This document shows, one piece after another, positions 50,917 to 59,782 of a stretch of DNA of 64,000 nucleotides; the stretch's first letter is position 1; each line of letters opens with the position of its first letter. Both the position numbers and the translations under genes were made by a program. The stretch lies in contig NZ_CADIJM010000001.1 of NCBI RefSeq assembly GCF_902859585.1, positions 868,001-932,000 on the forward strand. Reading direction: 5' to 3'. Below the pieces are notes generated by a model. The model saw nothing but the letters and a program-made list of their open reading frames with translations, did no database searches and was not told where the DNA came from. This DNA comes from Achromobacter animicus. Its GTDB lineage: Bacteria > Pseudomonadota > Gammaproteobacteria > Burkholderiales > Burkholderiaceae_B.

Positions 50917-51426
50917 ATGAACCTCACACGCAGACACTTCCTTGGCCTGGGCGGCGCCGCGGCAGCCGCCGTGGGCATCGCCCCGCTGCTGGTCACCCGC
51001 AGCGGCCCGGCGCAAGCCGCCGCGCCCGCAGCCAGCTTTCCCTACACCCTCACCGACGCCCAATGGCAAGAGCGCCTGACGCGCGAGCAATACCAGGTGC
51101 TGCGCCGCGACGGCACGGAACGGCCCTACTCCAGCCCGCTCAACGACGAACACCGCAACGGCACCTTCGCCTGCGCGGGCTGCGAACACCCCTTGTTCTC
51201 GTCGTCCACCAAGTTCGATAGCGGCACCGGCTGGCCCAGCTTTTGGCAGCCCCTGCCCGGCGCCGTCGGCGAGACCCGCGACCGCAGCTTCGGGATGACC
51301 CGCACCGCCGTGCATTGCGCCAACTGCGGCGGCCACCTGGGGCACGTGTTCGACGACGGCCCTCGACCCACCGGCCTGCGCTACTGCATGAACGGCGTGG
51401 CCATGACCTTCACCCCGCAAGCCTGA
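50917..51426 (+). CDS. msrB: Exported peptide-methionine (R)-S-oxide reductase MsrB
   Basis: 169 aa. Tat-like signal [19 protein letters not shown], then the full MsrB domain: zinc cysteines C86, C89 ([11 protein letters not shown]), C134 and C137 ([17 protein letters not shown]), substrate pocket GTGWPSFW, and catalytic Cys157 in [11 protein letters not shown]. It reduces methionine-R-sulfoxide, here outside the cytoplasm. The Tat signal fits a zinc protein folded before export. Confidence 0.95.
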   Translation: MNLTRRHFLGLGGAAAAAVGIAPLLVTRSGPAQAAAPAASFPYTLTDAQWQERLTREQYQVLRRDGTERPYSSPLNDEHRNGTFACAGCEHPLFSSSTKFDSGTGWPSFWQPLPGAVGETRDRSFGMTRTAVHCANCGGHLGHVFDDGPRPTGLRYCMNGVAMTFTPQA

Positions 51427-51459
51427 TCCGCCACCGCATCGCTACAAGGACCCGACATC

Positions 51460-52179
51460 ATGTCCAAGCCCCCCATCCTCCGCCGTCTCTGCGCCGCACT
51501 TGCCACAGCGGGCGGCCTGATCGTCTCGACTGCTGCGCCCGCCGCCGAACGCGCCTTCATCATTCCCCCGCCCGCTGCGGAGCAGCCCGCAAACGCTGCC
51601 ACGGCACCCGCCACGCAGGAAAAAGCCGTCATCGCCGGCGGCTGCTTCTGGGGCGTGCAAGCCGTCTTCCAACACGTCAAGGGCGTCAGCAACGCCGTCT
51701 CGGGCTACGCCGGCGGCCAGGCCAACACCGCCAACTACAACGCGGTCAGCAGCGGCCGGACCGGCCATGCGGAAGCGGTGGAGATCACCTACGACCCCAA
51801 ACAGGTCAGCTACGGACAGCTGCTGCAGATCTATTTCTCGGTCGCGCATGATCCCACCCAGCTCAACCGCCAGGGGCCGGATCACGGCACGCAATACCGA
51901 TCCGCCGTGTTTCCCGCCAACGACAGCCAGCGAAAGGTGGCCGAGGCCTATATTGCGCAGTTGAACAAAACAGGGGTGTATCCGAAGCCGCTGGCAACCA
52001 CCATCGAACCGCTGCAGGCGTTTTATCCGGCTGAGGACTATCACCAGGACTATCTGGTGCGCAATCCGAACAGCATGTACATCGTGATCAACGATGTACC
52101 AAAGGTGGAGAACCTGGCGAAGACGTTTCCGGATGCATGGCGGGACAAGCCGGTGCTGGTGAGCGCGAAGGACAGATAG
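51460..52179 (+). CDS. msrA: Exported peptide-methionine (S)-S-oxide reductase MsrA
   Basis: 239 aa. An N-terminal export signal (RRLCAALATAGGLIVSTAAPAA) and Pro/Ala linker lead to the MsrA domain with catalytic Cys62 in IAGGCFWGVQAVF, SGYAGGQANTANYNAVSSGR and YHQDYL. It reduces methionine-S-sulfoxide, complementing MsrB. No extra C-terminal cysteines are present, so a thioredoxin-type partner must regenerate it. Last gene of the five-gene run from 48986. Confidence 0.95.
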   Translation: MSKPPILRRLCAALATAGGLIVSTAAPAAERAFIIPPPAAEQPANAATAPATQEKAVIAGGCFWGVQAVFQHVKGVSNAVSGYAGGQANTANYNAVSSGRTGHAEAVEITYDPKQVSYGQLLQIYFSVAHDPTQLNRQGPDHGTQYRSAVFPANDSQRKVAEAYIAQLNKTGVYPKPLATTIEPLQAFYPAEDYHQDYLVRNPNSMYIVINDVPKVENLAKTFPDAWRDKPVLVSAKDR

Positions 52180-52337
52180 CGCTGGGGGGAAGCGCAGGCG
52201 CCCCGGGCCGGCCCTATCGTAAACTCCAGCCACTTTGGGATACGGAGGGCGGCCTGCGGAGGTCGCCCTTCGGACACCGTTAACTCTCGAAATTTGGCCC
52301 GCGCGCAAGACGCGCCGCTGCTTCGCCCGAGGCCCCG

Positions 52338-53480
52338 ATGGTAGGTTCGCAAGTCCGAGTGACGTTGTCATTGATCGCGCCAGCACTGCTGCTGATCTTC
52401 GGACTTACCTTCCTTGCCATCTGGTTCTTCTTCCAGCGCAAACGCTTCCTGCTGCACCTTGCCGCAGGCTGTATGACATTTGCCTGTGGGGCGATTTCAC
52501 AAGTCCTGTACGTGCCCCGCGACACGGGTCTCAATGCGCTCGTCTCGGGTTTTCTATACACGGCTGCAGGATGTCTGGTGGTGCAGGGCGTTCTCGAACG
52601 CGCACGCATTCGCGTGCCCTGGGCTGCATTTGGCCTGTATGCGGCGGCCATCATGGGCGCGCTCTGGTACTTCTTCTACATCGATCGCAACCTGCTCGTC
52701 CGCGTCTATGTGCTGAATGCGGGCTTCGGATTGCTGTTCTGCTTTGCCGCGTGGCGCATGCGGCGATCTTCTCGTCAGCGTCCGATCGACAAGGCGCTTT
52801 TCTTTGTCGTGTTGCTTTTCGGCCTGCATTTTCTGCCGCGCACACTGCTCAGTATGGGGACGCTGGCGCCACAAGGCGCCCTTGCCTTTGCCGACTCGCC
52901 GTTTTGGCAGATGTTGCAGCTTTCGCTTGCGGTATTCAGCGTCGCGCTGGCGCTCACGCTGCTGGTTGCGATCGCCGCCGACGCCATTGACGACGTCCGC
53001 AAGGAAGGCGACAAGGATTGGCTGACCGGCGTCTATAACCGGCGGGGCTTCGAAGCGCGCGTCCGATCGCTCATATCGAATGGCAACGCTGCGGTGGCGC
53101 TCATCGTCTGCGATGTCGACAACTTCAAACGCATCAACGACCTGCATGGCCACCAAAGCGGAGACATAGTGCTCACGCAAGTGGCCAAGGCCCTCAACGA
53201 CGCGGTGCGCAAGCACGACTTGCTCGGGCGCATTGGCGGCGAGGAATTCGGCATCTACCTGCCGGCCACCGAGCCGCCCGAGGCCCTGCGCTGCGCGGAG
53301 CGCCTGCGCGCAGCCGTTGAACAGAGCGTGCGGGATCCGAGCGACGAAGCGCCAGTCACGATCAGCGCGGGCGTGGCGCACACGGATCGCGCCGAGTCCT
53401 GGGAAGTCATGTATCGGCGGGCTGACGCCAAACTGTATCAAGCCAAGCGGGCGGGCCGGAACCGGGTCGAGGCAGAGTAA
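52338..53480 (+). CDS. Membrane diguanylate cyclase (GGDEF domain)
   Basis: 380 aa. About six membrane helices (residues 8-215), then a GGDEF domain. The active site reads RIGGEEFGIYLP (GGEEF) and an RxxD inhibitory site, RKHD, lies five residues before it, so product feedback is expected. It makes cyclic di-GMP from two GTP at the inner membrane. The N-terminal membrane part is probably the sensor; its signal is unknown. GAGG precedes the ATG. Confidence 0.93.
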   Translation: MVGSQVRVTLSLIAPALLLIFGLTFLAIWFFFQRKRFLLHLAAGCMTFACGAISQVLYVPRDTGLNALVSGFLYTAAGCLVVQGVLERARIRVPWAAFGLYAAAIMGALWYFFYIDRNLLVRVYVLNAGFGLLFCFAAWRMRRSSRQRPIDKALFFVVLLFGLHFLPRTLLSMGTLAPQGALAFADSPFWQMLQLSLAVFSVALALTLLVAIAADAIDDVRKEGDKDWLTGVYNRRGFEARVRSLISNGNAAVALIVCDVDNFKRINDLHGHQSGDIVLTQVAKALNDAVRKHDLLGRIGGEEFGIYLPATEPPEALRCAERLRAAVEQSVRDPSDEAPVTISAGVAHTDRAESWEVMYRRADAKLYQAKRAGRNRVEAE

Positions 53481-53492
53481 AATCCGCCCCCC

Positions 53493-54551
53493 ATGCGCTT
53501 TTCCGACTTCACCCATCGCCTCACCGCTCTTGGCGCCCTGCCCGTTCACCGTGGGCGGGTCGTGCGCGTCTGGTTGAACGGGCAAGCGCTCGACACCGGC
53601 ACCCGGCGGCGTAGCGCCGAGCAATTCTTGCCTCTGGCTCTACGTGACGCCATTCCCGAGGTGACGGCGGAACTGGACGGTCTTGCCCGGATCCGCTCCG
53701 AACACGCGGGCAGCGACGGCTCGCGATTGCTTGTCGAACTGGCCGACGGGCAGATGGTGGAAAGCGTGCTGTTGCCGCGCGATGGGCTTTGCGTTTCCAC
53801 GCAAGTCGGCTGTGCGGTCGGCTGCCGCTTCTGCATGACCGGCAAGAGCGGGCTGATCCGCCAGGTCACGAGCATGGAAATCCTTGCCCAGGTCGTGCTG
53901 GCGCGGCGTCAGCGTGCGGTGAAGAAGGTTGTCTTCATGGGCATGGGCGAACCCGCGCACAACCTGGACAACGTGCTCGAAGCCATCGACCTGCTGGGCA
54001 CGGAAGGCAATATCGGCCACAAGAACCTCGTGTTCTCGACCGTGGGCGATCAGCGGGTGTTCGACGCCCTGCCGAAACAACGCGTCAAACCGGCGCTGGC
54101 GCTGTCGCTGCACACGACCAAGGCCGACCTGCGTGCACACCTGCTGCCGCGCGCGCCGAAGATCGCGCCCGAAGCGCTCATTGAACTGGGCGAGCAATAC
54201 GCTCGCGACACGGATTACCCGATCCAGTATCAATGGACGCTGCTCAAGGGCATCAACGACGGCGACGACGAACTCGATGCCGTCGTGCGTCTGCTCAAGG
54301 GCAAGTACGGTGTGCTGAACGTCATCCCGTTCAATAGCCTCGAGGGCGATGACTACCAGCGCCCTGATGCCGAGCGCATCCGCGAGATCGTCCGCCATCT
54401 GCACGGCCGTGGCGTGCTGGCCAAGGTCAGGAACAGCGCCGGGCAGGACGTGGATGGCGGCTGTGGCCAGTTGCGCGCGCGTGCAGTCGGCGCGGCGCAG
54501 GTGGTTGAAATGCGCCGCAAGCCGGCCTCGCCTGCCCAGGCTGCGCTATAA
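53493..54551 (+). CDS. RlmN-like radical SAM RNA methyltransferase
   Basis: 352 aa. The CxxxCxxC cluster is CAVGCRFCMTG, and the C-terminal methyl-carrying Cys is in DVDGGCGQL, the two hallmarks of RlmN/Cfr enzymes that methylate adenosine of 23S rRNA (and tRNA). The usual long N-terminal domain is shorter and begins MRFSDFTHRLTALGALPVHRG. It is probably a paralogue of the housekeeping RlmN. Twelve bases after the GGDEF stop, with no clear ribosome site. Confidence 0.85.
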   Translation: MRFSDFTHRLTALGALPVHRGRVVRVWLNGQALDTGTRRRSAEQFLPLALRDAIPEVTAELDGLARIRSEHAGSDGSRLLVELADGQMVESVLLPRDGLCVSTQVGCAVGCRFCMTGKSGLIRQVTSMEILAQVVLARRQRAVKKVVFMGMGEPAHNLDNVLEAIDLLGTEGNIGHKNLVFSTVGDQRVFDALPKQRVKPALALSLHTTKADLRAHLLPRAPKIAPEALIELGEQYARDTDYPIQYQWTLLKGINDGDDELDAVVRLLKGKYGVLNVIPFNSLEGDDYQRPDAERIREIVRHLHGRGVLAKVRNSAGQDVDGGCGQLRARAVGAAQVVEMRRKPASPAQAAL

Positions 54552-54555
54552 GAAT

Positions 54556-55434
54556 TCACACCTGCGCCCGCAGCCACCCCGCCACCGCCTGCACGGCCAC
54601 CGACGCGTCCCGCTCCCCAAACATCGCCAGGTGATACGTATGCCCCTCGATCTCGGGCCCGAACGGCTGCACCAGATGCCCTGCCCGCAGCTCATCGTCC
54701 ACCAGCGCCAGGCTGACCAACGCAATCCCGTGCCCCGCCACCGCCGCCTGTATGGCGTGCCCTTCATCTGAAAACCGCAACTGCCCGGCCTCGGGCGGCA
54801 GCGGACGCCCGGCCACCGCAAACCAGCGCTCCCACGTCGGGTTTTCGGGTTGCGCGCGTTTCCAGTCGAAGCGGATCAACGGCACCCGCCCCAGATCGTC
54901 CGGCGAGACAACCCCCAGGCGCGGATTGGCGACCGGGCCGAATCGATCGGTGAACAACGGCTGCGTCGCCAGCCCGGGATACGGACCCCGCCCATACCGG
55001 ATCGCGATATCAACCGAGGACGAGCGCAGATCGACAAGGTCGTCGCTCGCCTGCAATTGAAGGTCGATGTCGGGATGCTGGCGGCGGAAATCGGCCATGC
55101 GCGGCACCAGCCACTTCACGGTGAAGGCATTGGTGGCCGAGATGCTGACCTGCGCCCGCGTGCGCTGTTGCGTCAGCCGCGCCAAGGTCGCCTCGAACTT
55201 GTCGAAGCCGTCGCGCAGCACGGGATACAGCTGCGACCCGGTTTCGGTCAACGTGACCTTGCGCACCTGGCGATCGAACAGCGCGAGACCCGTCCCGGCT
55301 TCAAGCGCGCGGATCTGATGACTGACGGCAGTCGGGGTGACGGCAAGTTCCTCGGCGGCGGCCTTGAAGCTGCCCAGACGGGCGGCGGCTTCGAACGCGC
55401 GCAGCGCAGACAGCGGAAGGGATCGGCGTTGCAT
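54556..55434 (-). CDS. LysR-family regulator (GcvA-like)
   Basis: 292 aa. HTH at residues 10-65: LPLSALRAFEAAARLGSFKA and AVTPTAVSHQIRALE, then the periplasmic-binding-like effector domain. The short opening LPLSALRAFEAAAR is typical of GcvA-type regulators. I chose the ATG at 55432-55434; an upstream frame to 55494 is open but would cross the operator-like repeat. Divergent from the RidA-like and old-yellow-enzyme genes, its likely targets. Confidence 0.92.
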   Translation of the reverse strand: MQRRSLPLSALRAFEAAARLGSFKAAAEELAVTPTAVSHQIRALEAGTGLALFDRQVRKVTLTETGSQLYPVLRDGFDKFEATLARLTQQRTRAQVSISATNAFTVKWLVPRMADFRRQHPDIDLQLQASDDLVDLRSSSVDIAIRYGRGPYPGLATQPLFTDRFGPVANPRLGVVSPDDLGRVPLIRFDWKRAQPENPTWERWFAVAGRPLPPEAGQLRFSDEGHAIQAAVAGHGIALVSLALVDDELRAGHLVQPFGPEIEGHTYHLAMFGERDASVAVQAVAGWLRAQV

Positions 55435-55473
55435 CGGTGGTTGCCTATGGATGAGTTTTTCTCGTCTTATAGC

Positions 55474-55493
55474 TGACAAACGAACCTTTGTCA
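55474..55493. promoter_or_regulatory. LysR operator candidate
   Basis: TGACAAA CGAACC TTTGTCA: perfect 7-bp arms with a 6-base spacer (55474-55480, 55487-55493). It fits a LysR-type T-(N)-A dyad and lies 40 bases upstream of the lysR start and 87 bases before the ridA-like start. Confidence 0.6.
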
Positions 55494-55579
55494 CCGGTTC
55501 GACACCGACCTACATTGTCTTCACTCGCCGGCATCTCACTCCTCCAACCCCGCCGGCCATAGATGAAGGAATTCGCATC

Positions 55580-55975
55580 ATGCTCAAACAAGTCATCACG
55601 CAGCCCGACAACTACGCGCCTTTCCTGCTGTCGCAAGGCATCCAGTTCGGCAATCTGCTCTTCATATCGGGTCAGGCAGGCGCCGCCGACGATGGGAAGA
55701 TCGTGGACGGCGGCTTTCTGGCGCAAGGCGCGCAGGCCTTCCAGAACCTGCGCCGCGCGCTGGAAGCCGGCGGTTCCAGCTTGAAAGACGTCATCAAGGT
55801 CACGATCTTTGTCACCGATATGGGGCATTTCGACGACGTGGTGGCGCTGCGCCGCAAGTTCTTCTCGGCGCCCTACCCGGCCGACACCATTGCCGAAATC
55901 AAGGCCCTGTACGATCCGGCCGCGATGATCGAGATCGAAGCCATCGCGGCGGTCCGCCAACCGGAGGGCCAGTGA
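55580..55975 (+). CDS. RidA-family (enamine/imine deaminase-like) protein
   Basis: 131 aa. Motifs GNLLFISGQAGAADDGKIVDGG and MIEIEAIAAVR are the RidA core; the catalytic Arg expected in RidA proper is not obvious in IEIEAIA so it may belong to another RidA subfamily. AAGGA precedes the ATG at 55580. One base separates its stop from the old yellow enzyme start, so the two are co-expressed. Possible detoxification of a reactive enamine or imine. Confidence 0.87.
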   Translation: MLKQVITQPDNYAPFLLSQGIQFGNLLFISGQAGAADDGKIVDGGFLAQGAQAFQNLRRALEAGGSSLKDVIKVTIFVTDMGHFDDVVALRRKFFSAPYPADTIAEIKALYDPAAMIEIEAIAAVRQPEGQ

Positions 55976-55976
55976 C

Positions 55977-57128
55977 ATGACCACGCTCGACAATCGTCTG
56001 CAGACCGACGCGCCGACGCTTCCCGCCATGCTGTTCACGCCGCTGCGCGTGGGCGCGCTGAACCTGCCCAACCGGCTGGCCGTCGCGCCCATGACACGCG
56101 TCAGCGCCACGGCGGACGGCCGAGCCACGGCGCAGATGGCCGACTACTACGAGGCCTTCGCCGCTGGCGGCTTTGGCCTGGTGATTACCGAAGGCATCTA
56201 TACGGACAAGGCGCATGCGCAGGGCTACCTGTTCCAGCCCGGTCTGGCGGACGATGCGCAGCGTGAGGCATGGCAACCCGTGGTGGACCGTGTGCATGCG
56301 CGGGGTGGCCGCATCATTGCGCAGCTGATGCATGCGGGCGCGCTGTCGCAGGGCAATCCGCATCGGTCCCGGACCAAGGGACCTTCGGCCGTGCAGCCGG
56401 CGGGACAGCAGATGACCTTCTACCGCGGCCAAGGGCCTTACCGGATGCCGGAAGCGATGACGATCGATGAGATTGCCGAGGCGGTCGACGGCTTTGCGCA
56501 GGCGGCGCGCCGGGCGCAGGCGGCGGGATTCGACGGCGTGGAGATACACGGCGCCAACGGCTATCTGCTTGATCAGTTCCTCACTGCCCACACCAACCTG
56601 CGCGAGGATCGCTACGGCGGCAGCGTGGAAAACCGCCTGCGTCTGACCTTGGACGTAATCCAGGCGGTGCGGCAGTCGACGACAGCGGACTTTGTCGTGG
56701 GCGTGCGCAGTTCGCAGGGCAAGGTCAACGACTTCACCCACAAGAGGACGGGCGGCCAGAACGAGGCCGCGCGGATCTTCAGCACGTTGGGCACGCAGCC
56801 CATCGATTACCTGCACACCACCGAGTTCGAGGCCTGGCGCCCCGCATTCGGCGAGGACGGTCCAAGCCTGGCGGCGCTGGCGCGCAAGCATGTCCCGGTG
56901 CCGGTGCTGGCCAATGGTTCGTTGCATGACGCCACGCGGGCCGAAGGCCTGATCGCCCGGCAGGAGGCGGACTTCGTTTCGCTGGGACGCGGCGCGCTCA
57001 CGCATGCCGACTGGCCGGCCAGACTGCGCACCGGCCAGCCACAGGAGGAATTCGACCGGGGCCTGCTTGCGCCGATTGCCGACCTGGACAACGCGGTCCG
57101 CCATCGCGCGCAGGCTCAGCCTGCGTGA
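55977..57128 (+). CDS. Old yellow enzyme (NADH:flavin oxidoreductase, alkene reductase)
   Basis: 383 aa TIM barrel. Phosphate/flavin and substrate motifs include LAVAPMTRVSATADG, GLVITEGIYTD, IIAQLMHAGALSQGNPH and GVEIHGANGYLLDQFL. FMN-dependent reduction of activated C=C bonds or nitro groups using NADPH or NADH. The RidA-like partner and divergent LysR suggest an inducible reductive detoxification or catabolic step. Confidence 0.93.
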   Translation: MTTLDNRLQTDAPTLPAMLFTPLRVGALNLPNRLAVAPMTRVSATADGRATAQMADYYEAFAAGGFGLVITEGIYTDKAHAQGYLFQPGLADDAQREAWQPVVDRVHARGGRIIAQLMHAGALSQGNPHRSRTKGPSAVQPAGQQMTFYRGQGPYRMPEAMTIDEIAEAVDGFAQAARRAQAAGFDGVEIHGANGYLLDQFLTAHTNLREDRYGGSVENRLRLTLDVIQAVRQSTTADFVVGVRSSQGKVNDFTHKRTGGQNEAARIFSTLGTQPIDYLHTTEFEAWRPAFGEDGPSLAALARKHVPVPVLANGSLHDATRAEGLIARQEADFVSLGRGALTHADWPARLRTGQPQEEFDRGLLAPIADLDNAVRHRAQAQPA

Positions 57129-57197
57129 TCAGCCGGCGAGATCCCGTGGACGCGATCAATCGGCGAGAGAGGTCGGCGTGATCAATCGCTCACGCCG
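57127..57197. repeat. Three imperfect direct repeats (26-27-bp period) with a terminal hairpin
   Basis: GATCAGCCGGCGAGA (57127), GATCAATCGGCGAGA (57154) and GATCAATCGCT (57180) are spaced 27 and 26 bases. CGGCGTG/CACGCCG (57174-57180 and 57191-57197) form a 7-bp hairpin around the last copy. It lies in the 113-base convergent gap between the old yellow enzyme and amidase genes. Confidence 0.45.
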
Positions 57198-57241
57198 GCC
57201 GGGTCTGTTTGCCGCGCCGACCCGGCCCCGCCGGCAGCGGC

Positions 57242-58615
57242 TCAGCGCGCAGGCCGCAATGACTGATGGATCCACGTCCCGATGCCGGTGATCTCGGCAT
57301 CGCCATGCGCCATCCCCATCACCTGCAACCCCAGAGGCAAGCCATCGACGGCCATCAGCGGCACGTTGATCGCGGGCGCGCCCAGCAGTGACGACGCGCA
57401 CGCAAAGGAAACGTCGCCCGTCGGGTATTTGCTGTCGCGGATGTCCGCCGCGATGGGCGCCGCGCCGCAGGCATTCAGACTGACGAGCGCATCGCACTGC
57501 GTGGCCAGGGCCGCCAGGCACTGGCGCGCGTGTTCACGCAGCAGCAGGCATTCGCGGTACTCGGCCAGCGTCATGCCGCGCCCGCTTTCCAGTTGCCGCA
57601 CCAGGCTGGGACCCAGCGTGTTCGGATGGTTGGCGACCAGATTGGCCAATGACCAGCGCTGCTCCCACGAGATCAGCCGCAGCGACAGGGGCGCCGCTTG
57701 CGAGATGGCGCGCTCCAGTGCGTCGACCAGCAGCGAATCGCCGCGCCGGAGGATCGTCACGCCCTGCCCGGACAGCTTGTCCAGGCTGGCCTCGAACGCC
57801 GCACGGGCATTCGGTTCCGCGCGCGCCCAGCCCTCGGTTTCCAGCGCGACCAGCCGCGTGGGCTTTTGGGCTGCCGGCGGATGCAGCGGACCATACAGGC
57901 CCGGATGTCCCGGGTCGCCGCCCGCGCGCTGAGCGATTTCGGCGGCCGCCGTCCACATGTCCTCGACGGAATTGGCGTGGATGCCGATATGGGCCTGGCT
58001 CAGCCCCAGCCGCTCGCCGCGATTGAGCGCGCCGAACGTCGGCTTCAAGGCCCAGTTGCCGTTGTAGCTGGCGGGCCGCAGGACGGAGCCCACGAGCTGC
58101 GAGCCGATGGCCATGGGAACCATATTGGCGCCCACGACGGCGGCCGACCCGCTGGACGAGCCGCCCGGCGTGCGGCGGGGATCGAACGGATTGGTCGTCG
58201 GACCGGGGTCGAGAAACCCCAGCGCCGTGGTGACCGTCTTGCCCAGAATGATCGCGCCGGCATCGCGCAGCGCGCGCACGACGGCGCTGTCGTTCTTGGG
58301 GAAGTTGCCGTCAAAGGCGGCGCAGCCCATCTGCGTCGGCATGTCGCGCGTTTCGATCAGGTCCTTGATGCCGACGGGCATGCCGTCGATCGCCGAAAGC
58401 GGACGGCCGTCTCGGTAGCGCTGGGCGCTGGCGTCGGCCGCGGCGCGCGCGCCCGCTTCGTTCAGGACGACCCAGCCCTTGAGCTGGCCCTCCCGCGTGG
58501 CGATCACCTCCAGGCAGCGTTCCAGGTAATCCCGTGGCGTGTCGCGGCGGTCGGCAAAGTTGGCGCGGGCGTCATGAAACGTCAGCGCGGTGTGGGTGCT
58601 GGGATCGTAGGTCAA
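57242..58615 (-). CDS. Amidase-signature-family amidase
   Basis: 457 aa. Catalytic elements: Lys in DGMPVGIKDLIETRD, the cis-Ser in TPGGSSSGSAAVVGA, and the nucleophile region in GSQLVGSVLRPASYNG, where the usual TDTGGSIR context is altered but Ser-x-LRPAS is kept. It hydrolyses an amide to acid and ammonia in the cytoplasm. It follows the Bug receptor gene by 57 bases on the same strand, so the receptor may capture the related ligand. Confidence 0.9.
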   Translation of the reverse strand: MTYDPSTHTALTFHDARANFADRRDTPRDYLERCLEVIATREGQLKGWVVLNEAGARAAADASAQRYRDGRPLSAIDGMPVGIKDLIETRDMPTQMGCAAFDGNFPKNDSAVVRALRDAGAIILGKTVTTALGFLDPGPTTNPFDPRRTPGGSSSGSAAVVGANMVPMAIGSQLVGSVLRPASYNGNWALKPTFGALNRGERLGLSQAHIGIHANSVEDMWTAAAEIAQRAGGDPGHPGLYGPLHPPAAQKPTRLVALETEGWARAEPNARAAFEASLDKLSGQGVTILRRGDSLLVDALERAISQAAPLSLRLISWEQRWSLANLVANHPNTLGPSLVRQLESGRGMTLAEYRECLLLREHARQCLAALATQCDALVSLNACGAAPIAADIRDSKYPTGDVSFACASSLLGAPAINVPLMAVDGLPLGLQVMGMAHGDAEITGIGTWIHQSLRPAR

Positions 58616-58672
58616 GGGGTGGCTCCGGTGGTCTTATTCGCGGCATTATTTCGCGGCATTGATTCGCTGCAT

Positions 58673-59656
58673 TTATTCGCTGCTTTTGATGCCGAGGGTC
58701 CGAATTAATGCGCTCCATCGGGCATATTCGGCGCGGAAGAACGTATCGAATTCGGCCGGCGTGCCCGGCTGCACCAGCAGATTGATGCCCTTTAAGCGCT
58801 CCTGGATCGCGGGTTCGGCCAGCACCTCGTTCAGGTCGCGGTTGATCTTCAGCTTGATGTCGTCGGGAAGGCCGGCGGGCGCGAACAGTCCGTACCAGGC
58901 CTCCAGGCGCAGGCCGGGCAAGCCGGCCTCGGGGGCATCGGGCACGGCGGGCAGCGCTTCCAGGCGCTGCGGCGACGCCACGGCGTAGGCGTTGAGCTTG
59001 CCGCCCTTCACATGGTTGATGACGTTGCCCGACGCGAACTGCACCAGCAGGTCGACCTCGCCACCGATAGCGGCCATCGAGGCCTCGAGCGCGCCCCGGT
59101 AAGGCACGTGCATCACGTCCACGCCGGCCTCGCGCTTGAAGATCTCGGTGAATAGCTGCAGCGACGAACCTGAGCCGTTGGACGCGTAGGTGTACTTGCC
59201 CGGTTCGGCGCGGAAGCGTTTGATCAGCGTGGCCAGATCGGCATCGTCGATGCCGGGCCGGGTCAGGACCAGGACCGGCAGGCTGCCGATCTTGCCGATA
59301 CGCGCCAGGCCATTTTCGACATCCAGCTTGGCATTCGGATTCAAGGCGGGCAGCGTGGCCAGTTCGTTGAAGGTCAGCATCAAGGTGTAGCCATCGGGCT
59401 TGGCGCGGGCCACGTAGTCGGCGCCGATGAGGGTGCCCGCGCCCGGCTTGTTCTCCACCACGACGGCTTGGCCCCAGCGCTGCGCAAGCCGCGGGCCGAT
59501 CAGGCGGGCAAGAATGTCGGCGGTGCCGCCGGGCGTGGTCGGCACCACGATGCTGACGGGCCGCTGCGGATAGTCGGCCGCCGCCGCGGTTCCGGCCAGC
59601 GCCGCGGCGCCGCAGAGGGCGGCCATTCCGATCCGTCGAACCAACGTTCTGAACAT
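58673..59656 (-). CDS. Bug-family solute receptor (amidase-linked)
   Basis: 327 aa. Signal (MAALCGAAALAGTAAAA) then PQRPVSIVVPTTPGGTADIL and ENKPGAGTLIGADYVARAKP, the Bug ligand-pocket motifs with the standard PGG loop. First gene of a receptor-amidase transcript, divergent from LysR at 59783. No TctAB membrane genes are near. Confidence 0.92.
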   Translation of the reverse strand: MFRTLVRRIGMAALCGAAALAGTAAAADYPQRPVSIVVPTTPGGTADILARLIGPRLAQRWGQAVVVENKPGAGTLIGADYVARAKPDGYTLMLTFNELATLPALNPNAKLDVENGLARIGKIGSLPVLVLTRPGIDDADLATLIKRFRAEPGKYTYASNGSGSSLQLFTEIFKREAGVDVMHVPYRGALEASMAAIGGEVDLLVQFASGNVINHVKGGKLNAYAVASPQRLEALPAVPDAPEAGLPGLRLEAWYGLFAPAGLPDDIKLKINRDLNEVLAEPAIQERLKGINLLVQPGTPAEFDTFFRAEYARWSALIRTLGIKSSE

Positions 59657-59782
59657 GAATTTCCCCTTGTGCTGTTCTTGGCCGCGAACTCAGGCGGCTG
59701 TGCCATCTTGTGCGCTTGCGGGGCGGGGTTCAAACGACTTTATCTATGGCACACTTAACTTTTTGTTAACCGAACCGCCGCG

